64,000 bases of DNA from Bacteroidaceae bacterium (GTDB lineage Bacteria; Bacteroidota; Bacteroidia; Bacteroidales; Bacteroidaceae), in contig JAFYQK010000025.1 of assembly GCA_017547165.1 (NCBI GenBank), positions 1 through 64,000 on the forward strand. The letters are read 5' to 3'. This document shows positions 33,853 to 43,713 of the stretch, in pieces (position 1 is the stretch's first letter; every line of letters starts with the position of its first letter). The notes under the pieces are model-generated. The model ran no database searches. It had not been told where the DNA came from and saw only the letters and a program-made list of their open reading frames with translations. A program made the translations under genes and the position numbers.

Positions 33853-34314
33853 TTAGAAAATGCTTCCAAGTTTCTTGATAACTCCTGCCTGCTCAAGATG
33901 CTTTCTCAAAGCTGAGCGGTTGACATTGATGATAGCACCGGTTTTGTATCCCTTCTTCATCTTGACTGTCTCATAGCTGCCAACTACTACCTCGGCAAAG
34001 TTTTGACAGCCACCATCCTCTTTGAAGAATGCCTCAAAAAAATCTGCATGCTGTGCCTCCTCATCAGGTTGTGTCAACGCTTTCTGTGTAACTCGGCTCT
34101 GCGTTCCACTAAAACCCCTGAACACTACACCATGGACAGCAGCAGCCTTGAGCAAGGCGTCAGAAGGCTTCTTTTCATAAACATATACCTTTACCATATA
34201 GGTTCCGTCATTTCCGCTACTCACACCGCTTATATCGTATGCGAGGCCCTTGTCCTTGGCTATGGCACTGATAGCAAAAACTACCATCATTAGAATTGAC
34301 AATACTTTTTTCAT
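33853..34314 (-). CDS. Exported protein, paralogue of the 156-aa neighbour (153 aa)
   Basis: Signal peptide MKKVLSILMMVVFAISAIA. The mature part contains KKPSDALLKAAAVHGVVFRG (49-67), FFEAFF (92-97), then VVVGSYETVKMKKGYKTGAIINVNRSALRKHL. Motif order and spacing match the adjacent 156-aa protein, indicating tandem duplication and divergence. The Gly-x-Gly pair seen in the neighbour is missing here. It starts 25 nt after the 412-aa gene. Function unknown. Confidence 0.75.
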   Translation of the reverse strand: MKKVLSILMMVVFAISAIAKDKGLAYDISGVSSGNDGTYMVKVYVYEKKPSDALLKAAAVHGVVFRGFSGTQSRVTQKALTQPDEEAQHADFFEAFFKEDGGCQNFAEVVVGSYETVKMKKGYKTGAIINVNRSALRKHLEQAGVIKKLGSIF

Positions 34315-34339
34315 AATAGATTATTTTAGTAATTAAACT

Positions 34340-35578
34340 TTATTTTGATATCTCTCTGATAAGCATTCCGCGCAAGAAATCCTTTCCGCTGACCTTTGCA
34401 AAAGTTGTTACTCCAAGGCTGGCGCCAGGAGCAGATTCTTCAAATGCCATATAACGATTGTCCCAAATCATATTCTTTACGGGCTTGATAACGCCAACAC
34501 GCTTGTATTCGTATTGACCTTCAGCCACCTCTACACGCTCGAGAACCTCAAACTTGCTGTCTTCTGTAACACCCTCCTTCATGCCAATATAGGCAGTCAA
34601 GGGCTCTACGGTGAGCAAAGGAGTCTTCGAACGGAATTCCTCATAGGCTGTCTGAAGTTCAACGATATTTTCGTCAATTGCGCGCTGACAGGCCTTTCTA
34701 ATCATCACCGAGGGCTGGTCTTCCTTGATGCCCATAAAACTGGTGGTACTGCCTTTACTCTCAACCTTGCCGACATAGCGCAAAGTATAGTTGCCACGCG
34801 CCCTCTCAAAATTATACATCTTGGTGGTATCACATGTAGCAGAGTCGGTGTATTGGTTGTTCCACAAGTCGTTGGCCAGTTCGTCATTCCATTCCAAACG
34901 ATACAAGAATGTATTGATTTTCACACTAAAGCCCTTGATGGTATTAACCATAGCAGATGCCAAATCGGTAGCATCTTCAATCACATTTATTCCTGTATAA
35001 GCAGCAGCTAGGGAGCCTGCAATAGAAAGAATACTGCCCCATGTCTTAGCCCTCTTCTCCTTGTCTATATAGCGTATATCATTTACAACCAAAAACGTAT
35101 TGCCTATGAGTTCTTCACCGGCATCCTCAAGCATAGCCAGGCCACGAGAAGAACGCATTGCCAACTGTCGATCAAATTCCGTAGCACTATATAAACCGCG
35201 TTCCTTTACCAAATCCATATTGCAAGCACCTGTATACTTATCACGATTAAGCCATCGTGCTACCATGCGACTAGCAATTTGATTCTCCTTAATGAAATCC
35301 GAAATGACAGCATTCTCTTTTGATGAACCAGCCTTTTTGAGTTTCTCATCCATATCAAGAACCTTTACACTAAGGTCATGATCATTGAACCTATCTGGCA
35401 CAGGAATCTCCAAGAATGCCTCACGGATTTCATTAGCAAACTTCTGGTCTGTGTGACTTATCATTACAGAATATAATGAACTACGTCTGTACTGCAAATC
35501 ATCTCCCTCAACCTGCGCAGCAACTGTAAGGGTGCAAAATGCGAAAAATAATGCTATAAATATTTTATTTGTCTTCAT
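34340..35578 (-). CDS. Exported protein of unknown function (412 aa)
   Basis: Signal peptide MKTNKIFIALFFAFCTLTVAAQ. The N-terminal region (LYSVMISHTDQKFANEIREAFL) and a hydrophobic Ala/Gly segment SILSIAGSLAAAYTGINV (about 183-200) precede a domain with FLYRLEWNDELANDLW and NYTLRYVGKVESKG. The C-terminal part LTAYIGMKEGVTEDSKFEVLERV and YKRVGVIKPVKNMIWDNRY looks like a small beta module. I do not recognise the family. It lies 38 nt after the WG-repeat gene. Confidence 0.72.
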   Translation of the reverse strand: MKTNKIFIALFFAFCTLTVAAQVEGDDLQYRRSSLYSVMISHTDQKFANEIREAFLEIPVPDRFNDHDLSVKVLDMDEKLKKAGSSKENAVISDFIKENQIASRMVARWLNRDKYTGACNMDLVKERGLYSATEFDRQLAMRSSRGLAMLEDAGEELIGNTFLVVNDIRYIDKEKRAKTWGSILSIAGSLAAAYTGINVIEDATDLASAMVNTIKGFSVKINTFLYRLEWNDELANDLWNNQYTDSATCDTTKMYNFERARGNYTLRYVGKVESKGSTTSFMGIKEDQPSVMIRKACQRAIDENIVELQTAYEEFRSKTPLLTVEPLTAYIGMKEGVTEDSKFEVLERVEVAEGQYEYKRVGVIKPVKNMIWDNRYMAFEESAPGASLGVTTFAKVSGKDFLRGMLIREISK

Positions 35579-35616
35579 ATCTACTAAAACCTTCTATTAT
35601 TAAGACTTATCTAAAA

Positions 35617-37224
35617 CTAAAAATCCCAGTTATCTTCCTCAATCTTTACCTCAATATCATAATGTCTCTGTGTTCTTGTATAGTAAAGAAGTTCACGCTC
35701 AGCCTCAGCCATTGTCAGTTTTGACCCTTTCTTCATTACAGACTGCATTGCTTGCAATATATGCGTTGTAGGAATGAGACAAGGGAATACAATTTCGTTC
35801 TTTGTGTTAATAATATAACCAAAGATTGGAGCACTGGTAGCCGAAATATCTTCTGTAGTATTCAGCAAAAGTTTGTTGATATATGAATTAGGAACTGTCT
35901 CGCCGGTTGAAACCCATGATAAACCATCAATGAATGAAGTCGCATTTATATACCCATCACCTATCAACTTTTGAGAATTTAAATCGTAGTTATAATATTT
36001 ACCATCAGATTTCTTAACCATAAAGTTTGACAAATTTCTCTCTTGTGGGAGTACATAGTCTGCAAACTGGCATGGAATCAACTGTTCATTTTTTTGAGAA
36101 AGGACTCCCCACAAACCATTCTTGTTAGCCCCAATATAACCTTTTGAAGGTGCTAACAAAAGATCATACTCAAATGGTATATCAACCTCGCCCTTTTCGT
36201 CTATTACACCATATTTATTTTGTTCGTTTTGAACTATATACTGCATCTTGTTAGCGGGATCTGTATTGGCCAGCACGTTCTTATAACCATTTAAAAAGGA
36301 CACAGGTTGATTGTCTTCTGTGAAAGCCTCTGTCTTTCCGTCTTGAAGCCAAACTACCCATAACTTGCCCAGTTCTGAATGGAGAAGCTTTGAATAACCC
36401 TCCTTTACAGTGTTACCTGATTTATCAATAAAGCGCCATGTTGTTCCATTCACCGGTGCCATATCTCCAACAAAGTCTCCATGGGTCCAAGTTGTAATTT
36501 TAGAAAATTCATTATTATACGAAGATACTTGAATTGACTTACCTGTAGTGAGATCATGATAGCCGCAAAGCGTTTGGTTCTTTTTTAGAATATAATACCT
36601 TACCATGTCATTTTTGGGTTCCATAACGTAACTATACTCATCACACTTTAGCACTATCTGGCCTGTCTCACCGTCAATGATACCTGGATTTACAGTTGTT
36701 TTTGTAGAATATCCAACGTATCTACAATCTGTCAGCAAAGTATCCGATGGAGCATAAGCACGAGACATTAGGCATTTACCCTCATGCATAGCAGCAATCC
36801 CATTAACATTATATGCAAATTCATACAAAAGGGGTTGTTTAGGTTCAATCAGCACCTTGCCCTCGGCATTGACAAGACCAAACTTACCACCAACAATTGA
36901 GGCCTTGCCTTCGCTATTTGATTCCACCTTACCACCATTGCACAAGAATGCCTTGCCGTAGCAATTAAGGTCACTGATTACAAAATAGTCAACTGGCAAA
37001 AGTTCTTTACCTGTGGCATCAAGAACACCATATTTCTTTCCGTCAAAAACACGATAGTGCTTGCCCCATGCGGTTATAGATGCCCACTTATAAGGAATAA
37101 TCTCATTGCCAGCGGCATCCACAACACCAACTTTTCCCTTCATGTCCACCTTGATTTGTGCATTTTGGGAATAACCAAACATTACCACACCAAGGAAGAA
37201 CAGTAACAATAAACTCTTTCTCAT
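35617..37224 (-). CDS. WG-repeat exported protein
   Basis: 535 aa. Signal peptide MRKSLLLLFFLGVVMFGYSQ followed by degenerate WG-type repeats: VGVVDAAGNEIIPYKW, YGVLDATGKELLPVDYF, FGLVNAEGKVLIEPKQP, YGVIDEKGEVDIPFEYD and LWGVLSQKNEQLIPCQF. These form extended beta structures of unknown ligand. It is the first gene of the six-gene run; the nearest promoter-like sequence (TATCTTTA at 37287-37280, minus strand) is one base off consensus. Confidence 0.82.
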   Translation of the reverse strand: MRKSLLLLFFLGVVMFGYSQNAQIKVDMKGKVGVVDAAGNEIIPYKWASITAWGKHYRVFDGKKYGVLDATGKELLPVDYFVISDLNCYGKAFLCNGGKVESNSEGKASIVGGKFGLVNAEGKVLIEPKQPLLYEFAYNVNGIAAMHEGKCLMSRAYAPSDTLLTDCRYVGYSTKTTVNPGIIDGETGQIVLKCDEYSYVMEPKNDMVRYYILKKNQTLCGYHDLTTGKSIQVSSYNNEFSKITTWTHGDFVGDMAPVNGTTWRFIDKSGNTVKEGYSKLLHSELGKLWVVWLQDGKTEAFTEDNQPVSFLNGYKNVLANTDPANKMQYIVQNEQNKYGVIDEKGEVDIPFEYDLLLAPSKGYIGANKNGLWGVLSQKNEQLIPCQFADYVLPQERNLSNFMVKKSDGKYYNYDLNSQKLIGDGYINATSFIDGLSWVSTGETVPNSYINKLLLNTTEDISATSAPIFGYIINTKNEIVFPCLIPTTHILQAMQSVMKKGSKLTMAEAERELLYYTRTQRHYDIEVKIEEDNWDF

Positions 37225-37637
37225 GATTTCTAATTATTTTTATATTATTTGTTTTCCTAATTCAAATAGGCTTTTTATTTAAAGATACTGATTATCAACA
37301 CATATCAATATTATATGCAAGTTGTCATGCTAACACGCGTTTTTCCTTCACAAAACTATATAAAAAAACACAAATATTATTATAATATGTATTTTTTTTC
37401 ATGATATAAAATCATTATTGCACAAACAGGTACGAAACCCCACAATCTGAGCCACAAATCTGCATGACAGCCTGATGACCTATTGAGTATAATACATATA
37501 CTAATAGCAAAGAGTCCAAAACTACGCCGAACTCTTTGCTAACAAAACCTACCATTAATATATCTAGCTTCTTGAAGTCAAACTGCCATTACATTGCTGT
37601 TGGCTGATACAACGTTTTCCTTGAGATTCAAAAATAC
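37225..37637. other. AT-rich gap between the WG gene and the methyltransferase gene
   Basis: 413 nt without a gene. It is very AT-rich around 37340-37420, and the only clear structure is the hairpin at 37505-37541. It probably holds the promoter of the six-gene run, but no full TTTG-N20-TAnnTTTG match was found. Confidence 0.5.
37505..37541 (-). terminator. Terminator-like hairpin
   Basis: TAGCAAAGAGT (37505-37515) and ACTCTTTGCTA (37531-37541) are perfect 11-bp complements around a 15-nt loop, about 100 nt past the methyltransferase stop on the minus strand. The T-run is weak. Confidence 0.6.
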
Positions 37638-38387
37638 CTATATCATAGTTAAACGTGCGAGATAGTCATAGTGGCTGCCATCGACAACCTTCTCGCATAG
37701 GAAACCATGATTTCTTGCATGAAGCGAGAGAGTATCAAAATCTATATACAACCAGTAAAACTCATCACCCTTAAAGTTACGATACTGCATACGATAGTCA
37801 ACCTCTCCATAATATCCCTGTACTGCATCAATATCAACATTACCGTCATCATCCTTAAAGATATAAGATATATCCGAAGAATCAAGCAGCACCTGCCCAC
37901 CAGGCAAAAGCAATTGTTTAAGGCGCAAGAATAATTGCGTAAGATTCTCTATCTTTCCAACAATTCCTATTCCATTCATTGCCATAAGAATGGTATCAAA
38001 TCTATCTACGAACAAATGGTCAAAGAAATTCACTACCTTGGCATTAAGACCTCGCTTGCACATGACATCAACAGACAGAGGAGAGATGTCTATACTCACA
38101 ACCTCTAAACCACGATTGATGAGTTCCAAAGAATGACAACCAGAACCAGCCCCCACATCCAGAACCCGTCCACAACATAGACGCAAGGCTTCTTGCTCTT
38201 GGAGCGGCATGTCCTTATACGTTCGAAAAAGAGTTGCCACAGGTATCTCATCCTCATAAAACAAGGAAGAAAAAACACGCAGTTTAGCGGCCTTGCCCGT
38301 AGCATAATATTGGGCAATAGCCTGCCCCATAGGATCTTTATCTGCAGACAATACACTACAGATATGACTGCAAGATAGTTTCTGCAT
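37638..38387 (-). CDS. Class I SAM-dependent methyltransferase
   Basis: 249 aa from the ATG at 38387 (MQKLSCSHIC); a longer form from 38447 would overlap the upstream DUF5723 gene by 92 nt instead of 32. Motif I is RVLDVGAGSGCHSLEL, motif II EVVSIDISPLSVDVM, and the post-I region AKVVNFFDHLFVDRFDTILMAMNGIG reads as a small-molecule or unknown-substrate methylase. The segment DPMGQAIAQYYATGKAAKLRVFSS is family-typical. Cytoplasmic. Substrate unknown. Confidence 0.85.
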   Translation of the reverse strand: MQKLSCSHICSVLSADKDPMGQAIAQYYATGKAAKLRVFSSLFYEDEIPVATLFRTYKDMPLQEQEALRLCCGRVLDVGAGSGCHSLELINRGLEVVSIDISPLSVDVMCKRGLNAKVVNFFDHLFVDRFDTILMAMNGIGIVGKIENLTQLFLRLKQLLLPGGQVLLDSSDISYIFKDDDGNVDIDAVQGYYGEVDYRMQYRNFKGDEFYWLYIDFDTLSLHARNHGFLCEKVVDGSHYDYLARLTMI

Positions 38388-39825
38388 CTGAATTTGTAGT
38401 TTTCTTATTTCCTGTACGTACACTACCAAAGGGAATGTTGATACCAACGGTGATACTGGTATTTTTACCTAATGGTATATACTGTTTAGAGAATTTGAAG
38501 AAGGAATGGTCCATTCCTACAAAAAGATTGAACCCTTTGGGATGAATATTCGCTACCCAACCGAAACTCGCTCCGTGTGAGCCCACACCAAAATTGACAC
38601 TACCCTCAAGCCATTTAAGAGGCGATACGGTCGCCGACAAACGCTCCTCATTCCAAGAATATTTACCCTGTATGCGAGTGGTGCTTAAGAGGCCCACGCT
38701 AAGTTTTCTATAGAAAGGCATCTCGTACTCAACGCCGATATTTAATGTAGCACCTAACGCACTTGTTGTCTTGACTAGTCCTCCATCCTGCAAGGCAATC
38801 AATTCTGAAAAACGGTCGCCATAATCTTCTGTTTGCTCCTCCATAGAAACACCAGGCCCTCCGTCTATTTGAACATCGTTGAAACCATTTATAATCACCT
38901 GCTTGCCCTTGTTGTATGCAACATGTGTCTCATTCCACGATATAAAACCAAGATCCAAAACAGAAGCACTAACCTTCATGCCTTCTAACCAGCCCTGTTC
39001 GCCAAGATCCCACTCTGCACCCAAATCAAAGGCAAGTCCCCATCCATTAAGACCGGCACCATTAACATCCACGTTACCCAAATCAATCTGTTCATAAGGT
39101 GTGCCATCACTTAATTCCTTCTGTTCCTTCTCACCCCATGAGAATCCCTTCACGCTCACTTCAGCCTGAGCATCAGCAATAAGGGTCCATTTATCGGGAG
39201 CTGCAAGCTTAAGTTGTGCTTCCTTTACATTCAACATGGCACGTCCACCGCCCAAAAGGACCTTAAGCTTGCCGCCAACACGCCAGGCATCAGTTACCCT
39301 TCGGCTGTGCCCAAGCCCAATCTCTGTCCATGACGTCGCGACCATACTTGTACCACTGAGGTCATAATCCTTATTTGCCAATTCCTTTGTTGCCTCAAAC
39401 AAACTATAGGGTGCATTTACTCCGATATTAGAACGCATAGACAGGTTGAAAGTATTGTAACCTCCCCAGGCATGGAATCCAAATCCCAAAAGATCCATAC
39501 GCAAATCCATAGAACTATAGTTTCTTGCAGAAAAACCACTCAATGCCTCATCAATGGAAATATTTGGATTTAGATATGTAGTAAGTTGATCCCCATTAAA
39601 CTTCAATACATCTGTAAGTGCAAGATTTCCCTGCATACCTACATTAAAGTTTCCAATAATCGGAATAGAAACATAGCCTTTACGATCATAGTCCTTAGCT
39701 GGGTTCAACTGATGTCCGTATGCATAACCATCCAAAAAGTATGCACTATTCAAATTTTGTGAGTGGGCCGATGCTGATAGACATAGCATAACAACGACCA
39801 ATATATTTCTAAAATTGTTTTTCAT
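38356..39825 (-). CDS. DUF5723 family outer-membrane protein
   Basis: 489 aa with signal peptide ending ASAHSQ. The mature part starts NLNSAYFLDGYAYGHQLNPAK, then has repeated amphipathic strands with Gly and aromatic residues through to GKNTSITVGINIPFGSVR, consistent with an outer-membrane barrel, and a short polar tail. The opening matches the DUF5723 family. It follows the 649-aa lipoprotein gene by 36 nt; the two look like a surface/barrel pair. Confidence 0.8.
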   Translation of the reverse strand: MKNNFRNILVVVMLCLSASAHSQNLNSAYFLDGYAYGHQLNPAKDYDRKGYVSIPIIGNFNVGMQGNLALTDVLKFNGDQLTTYLNPNISIDEALSGFSARNYSSMDLRMDLLGFGFHAWGGYNTFNLSMRSNIGVNAPYSLFEATKELANKDYDLSGTSMVATSWTEIGLGHSRRVTDAWRVGGKLKVLLGGGRAMLNVKEAQLKLAAPDKWTLIADAQAEVSVKGFSWGEKEQKELSDGTPYEQIDLGNVDVNGAGLNGWGLAFDLGAEWDLGEQGWLEGMKVSASVLDLGFISWNETHVAYNKGKQVIINGFNDVQIDGGPGVSMEEQTEDYGDRFSELIALQDGGLVKTTSALGATLNIGVEYEMPFYRKLSVGLLSTTRIQGKYSWNEERLSATVSPLKWLEGSVNFGVGSHGASFGWVANIHPKGFNLFVGMDHSFFKFSKQYIPLGKNTSITVGINIPFGSVRTGNKKTTNSDAETILQSYL

Positions 39826-39861
39826 CTTGATTCTATTTTTTAGAATACTACCTTCATTATT

Positions 39862-41811
39862 TTAGTTTGCATCATAACTGACACCACCCAATAGGGTTAT
39901 CTTGATGTCTGTAAGTTTAATGCTAGCATTCTCCATCAATTTGCCCTCAGTTCCATTGCCTTCAGTTCTATTGGCCTCGGCAACTGCACGATAGTGGAAT
40001 TTATCCATCTGTTCCAATAATTCACGGATAGTGTGACCTTTCTTTGGCAAGATAGTCAATGAAATAGGTTGGGTTGAAGTTGGCTCTGCTCCTTTGTGAG
40101 CATAAATCTGTACATCATCCACATCTATTATCTTACCCTTTAGACTAACATTATCACGACTAAGGGCGTCCACAGAGAGAGTCAGGTCTAAAGGAAAATC
40201 CGTAACAACATTTGCATCTATACGAACTGCCTTGGTATCCATTTTATTAATATCCTCCAAGTCCTCAGCTATACCTTCCTCTGTACCTTGGTAAACCAGT
40301 TTGAAAGAAGGCCCAAACTCCAATGGTGTATATACCTTGTAATTTACACCGACAGAATATTCTTTAGGAACATCTATCGGAGTGGGCATATTATCTGTCT
40401 CCATTATAACATCCGAAATGTCCACATGTATTTCATCTGGAACCTTTAGCAACAATTCGCTAAGATTTTCTATCGTTATGTTTATTCGCTCCAAAGAAGT
40501 GAATTGCTCTGGTATGACTGCCTGTTCAGGGTTATTTGCCAAACAGAAAACAACATGCTTGTTTGCCGGTAGGACAAATATGCCAGTCGATTTAGAGACA
40601 GAAGCTGTCCCGTCAAAATATTTACTTGTCAATGTGACAGAGGTACTGGCATCGGCAGGCAATGTGTTATTAACCTCTACAAAGAATGCAGGATTAGCCA
40701 AATCTAAACAAGTCTCTGGGTCGTTAATGAAGTCAGGCATGTTATCCAGTTTTATCGGAGCGACATCTCCAACATTACTTATTATCTTACCGGCAAAACT
40801 CTTCACTACAATATCCTTATTGAATGAAGCACCACCGTCAAACCCAATCATGTCTGGACGAATGACATCATAACTTCCACTCTGATATATGGCCATTCTC
40901 TGCTCGTCAGTCAAAGCCGACTCATCAAAGTCGGTTGTCTCCAAACGGAAGGTTCCATCTAACTTGAAAATTCCATTCAGCGAGACTTTGTTATTTGCGA
41001 AAACGAAACCGTCATTGCATGTAATAGCCTTATCAAAAGTAATCAGCACATCAATCGCATGATTCTCGTCAACAACAGTATTAACATCCTTATATGTAAA
41101 TATAATCTCTCCCTTATCATTGTCAATAACTTTCGCCTCTTCGTCTTTCAAAACCACTTTGCCATCAATCTCCGTCCAATGTCTGAACTCTGCATGAGCC
41201 ACATGAAGCCCCATGGGAATAGTCACCTTGAGATCATCCAAATGAACCTTGTTAATAAAAGCATGCTCTTTGTCGAAAGTTATTTTTATCTGGGCATCTA
41301 GTGTAGTCCCATCAACAAAATCTACCGACGTTAAAGAAACAATATCTTCCGAAATTATGCCAGAAGAAACATCTATCTTATAATGAGCTTTGTCTTCCTC
41401 CTTTATAGTATACAAGTATGTCTGATCTAATGGCATGCCAGCATTAGTGGCCCTATTTATGTCAGTGCGCGAATTACTTACGAGCTTATCCACAGACACA
41501 AAAGCCTTGAAACCATCAAGCGAAGGGCTAGTAACAGTAATTGGATCAACTGTAACATTAGGCACGTCGGCACTTCCGTCTTCTATCAAAAAATATTCAC
41601 CATCAATTGCTTGAACTACACCGTCATTTTCTAAATCTACGATATTCTTAAGGATTATTTCTCCAGTACTACTTGTAGGCAACGTAAGATCACTTGATGT
41701 TCCTAAAGTCATGTCAACATCATTAAGATCATACTTTTCATCTACACAGGAAACAAACAGGCATGATGACAATACTAACATCCCAAGCCCGCAAAAACGT
41801 TTTATCTCCAT
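39862..41811 (-). CDS. Large lipoprotein of unknown function (649 aa)
   Basis: The signal sequence ends in the lipobox LFVSC (lipidated Cys22), followed by VDEKYDLNDVDMTLG. The body is rich in beta strands with alternating Val/Ile/Asp and several similar stretches (DVLITFDKAIT, QIKITFDKEHA), suggesting repeated Ig-like or beta-sandwich units. Residues near the end (VAEANRTEGNGTEGKLM) include a short imperfect repeat. Probably exposed on the cell envelope together with the DUF5723 barrel encoded downstream. Confidence 0.75.
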   Translation of the reverse strand: MEIKRFCGLGMLVLSSCLFVSCVDEKYDLNDVDMTLGTSSDLTLPTSSTGEIILKNIVDLENDGVVQAIDGEYFLIEDGSADVPNVTVDPITVTSPSLDGFKAFVSVDKLVSNSRTDINRATNAGMPLDQTYLYTIKEEDKAHYKIDVSSGIISEDIVSLTSVDFVDGTTLDAQIKITFDKEHAFINKVHLDDLKVTIPMGLHVAHAEFRHWTEIDGKVVLKDEEAKVIDNDKGEIIFTYKDVNTVVDENHAIDVLITFDKAITCNDGFVFANNKVSLNGIFKLDGTFRLETTDFDESALTDEQRMAIYQSGSYDVIRPDMIGFDGGASFNKDIVVKSFAGKIISNVGDVAPIKLDNMPDFINDPETCLDLANPAFFVEVNNTLPADASTSVTLTSKYFDGTASVSKSTGIFVLPANKHVVFCLANNPEQAVIPEQFTSLERINITIENLSELLLKVPDEIHVDISDVIMETDNMPTPIDVPKEYSVGVNYKVYTPLEFGPSFKLVYQGTEEGIAEDLEDINKMDTKAVRIDANVVTDFPLDLTLSVDALSRDNVSLKGKIIDVDDVQIYAHKGAEPTSTQPISLTILPKKGHTIRELLEQMDKFHYRAVAEANRTEGNGTEGKLMENASIKLTDIKITLLGGVSYDAN

Positions 41812-41873
41812 ATTCTTAATTATTTGATTTATTCTTTATAAACATTAGGCTACAATTTGACACAAATATATAC

Positions 41874-41910
41874 AAAAAGTGTGAACAAACAAATTTGTCC
41901 ACACTTTTTT
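41874..41910 (-). terminator. Terminator of the ROK kinase gene
   Basis: AAAAAGTGTG (41874-41883) pairs with CACACTTTTT (41900-41909). An inner ACAAA/TTTGT extends the stem past one mismatch. Poly-A/T flanks make it work in either direction; it sits about 25 nt after the kinase stop. Confidence 0.85.
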
Positions 41911-41933
41911 GGAGATTATACTTTAATTATTCA

Positions 41934-42890
41934 CTATATTTCCCATCCAAGCGCACTTGCACCCAAGACAGCTGCACTTGCGCCATCCAATTCACTTAAA
42001 AGAATCTTTGCCTTGCCTTTATACACGAAAAGAATATTCTCGTCGTAAGCCTTGCGAACGTGAGACATCAATAGTTCACCTGCCTTGGTGGGTCCACCAA
42101 AGAAAATAAATGCCTCGGGACTTGAGAACGCAGCAAAGTTGGCGCATGCCTCGCCCAAACGACGACCGGTATCGGCCAAAATCTCCAATGCTAACTCATC
42201 ACCACTTGCAGCAGCAATGGCAACATCCTTTGCCTCAAGCTTTGAACTTAAGATATCACGAAGAGAAGAGGGACGACGGCTTACAGCCAACTTCTCAACA
42301 GCGCTGCGGGCAATGCCGGTTCCAGAGCAGTAGCACTCAAGACAACCACGACGACCACAACCACATTCGCGTCCATTCTTCTCCACTATAACATGACCCA
42401 ATTCGCCAGCAAAACCATCGTGACCATATACCAACTGACCATTGACAACCACACCGCTACCAACACCAGTGCCAAGAGTTATTTCGATGAAGTTCTTCAT
42501 GCCACGAGCTGCGCCATATGCCATTTCTCCAATAGCAGCTGCATTAGCATCGTTGGTCATCACAACGGGAATATTGAGTGCCTCTTGGAACATTTTTACC
42601 AAAGGAACATTGCCACGCCATTCCAAGTTGGGAGCATCCTCGATACAACCAGAATAGTAGTTGGCATTAGGAGCACCAATACCCATGGCCTTAATTTTAT
42701 CGATACCACCAACCTCAGCAATCAATGGCAAAAGGGCTTCAGTACATGTTTTTACATACTTCTCGGCAGTGCCATGACCACCAGTGGGAATGGAAACGGT
42801 CTTTACAATTTTTGCATTCTTGTCAACAATGCCAAACACTGAGTTTGTTCCACCCAAATCCAAACCAATCACATAAGGTTTCTTGTTCAT
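41934..42890 (-). CDS. ROK family glucokinase
   Basis: Phosphorylates glucose (or a related sugar) with ATP in the cytoplasm. 318 aa with the ATP-binding motif GLDLGGTN (9-16), sugar-binding MTNDANAAAIGE, the LGTGVGSGVV phosphate loop, and the ROK zinc motif ELGH ... CGCGRRGCLEC. There is no N-terminal DNA-binding domain, so it is an enzyme and not a NagC-type repressor. Monocistronic: its own -7 box lies upstream and a strong terminator downstream. Confidence 0.93.
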   Translation of the reverse strand: MNKKPYVIGLDLGGTNSVFGIVDKNAKIVKTVSIPTGGHGTAEKYVKTCTEALLPLIAEVGGIDKIKAMGIGAPNANYYSGCIEDAPNLEWRGNVPLVKMFQEALNIPVVMTNDANAAAIGEMAYGAARGMKNFIEITLGTGVGSGVVVNGQLVYGHDGFAGELGHVIVEKNGRECGCGRRGCLECYCSGTGIARSAVEKLAVSRRPSSLRDILSSKLEAKDVAIAAASGDELALEILADTGRRLGEACANFAAFSSPEAFIFFGGPTKAGELLMSHVRKAYDENILFVYKGKAKILLSELDGASAAVLGASALGWEI

Positions 42891-42930
42891 AGTATACTGA
42901 TTTTATAGTTTTTTATTAGTTCTGTACTGA

Positions 42931-42938
42931 CAAAGTTA
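42931..42938 (-). promoter_or_regulatory. -7 promoter box for the ROK kinase gene
   Basis: The minus strand reads TAACTTTG (exact TAnnTTTG). The predicted start near 42924 gives a leader of about 34 nt. No -33 match. Confidence 0.5.
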
Positions 42939-43021
42939 AAACTTATTTTATTATAATGTGCTTTTTTTATATATAAATGTATGCTAAACCAAAAAAAATT
43001 ACGTAATTTGCACAAGTCATT

Positions 43022-43702
43022 ATGTGGATACAACCTGTTAATACTATAGATTTATTTGTCAAGGGCCTAATAGTAGGCATCTTGGCAAGCGCTCCAATGG
43101 GTCCTGTTGGCATACTAACCATACAACGTACCCTGAACAAAGGACGCTGGTACGGAATGATGACCGGAGTGGGAGCAGCCTTTTCGGACATCATTTATGC
43201 AGCTATCTCCATCCTGGGCATGAGTTTTGTTATGGATTTTGTGGAAAATCCTTTGTATATGTTTTGGTTCCAACTAATAGGAAGTGTGCTACTGATGATT
43301 TTCGGCATCTACACATATTTCAGCAATCCAAAGACCAACCTGCGTCCAGCAAGCCAAAATCGTGGCACACTGATGCACAACGGCTTCACTGGTTTTTTAG
43401 TGACATTCTCCAACCCTCTTATCATATTGCTCTTCATAGCTCTAATGGCACGCTTTGAATTTGTAGTGCCAGAGCATTACTTTGAGCAAGCGGTTGGATA
43501 TTCCGCAATATTTGCAGGAGCCTTAATATGGTGGTTCGGTCTCACTTATGCCATCAACAAGGTAAGAAATCGTTTTCAGGAAAACACCATATGCTTGATA
43601 AACAAAACAATAGGAATAATTGTGATAGTGGCAAGCATATTGGGAATGATATGGGCCTTGATCCAGAAATTTTGGTTAGGTGTCATACAATCATACTTAT
43701 AA
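43022..43702 (+). CDS. LysE family amino-acid exporter
   Basis: 226-aa inner-membrane protein with about six hydrophobic segments. The opening FVKGLIVGILASAPMGPVGILTIQRTLNKGRWYGMMTGVGAAFSDIIYA is characteristic of LysE/RhtB transporters, including the conserved Gly-Pro in the first helix. It probably exports an amino acid or a related solute; the substrate is unknown. It is 11 nt upstream of the DUF4924 gene and leads a plus-strand series. Confidence 0.9.
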   Translation: MWIQPVNTIDLFVKGLIVGILASAPMGPVGILTIQRTLNKGRWYGMMTGVGAAFSDIIYAAISILGMSFVMDFVENPLYMFWFQLIGSVLLMIFGIYTYFSNPKTNLRPASQNRGTLMHNGFTGFLVTFSNPLIILLFIALMARFEFVVPEHYFEQAVGYSAIFAGALIWWFGLTYAINKVRNRFQENTICLINKTIGIIVIVASILGMIWALIQKFWLGVIQSYL

Positions 43703-43713
43703 GAATAGAAAAA

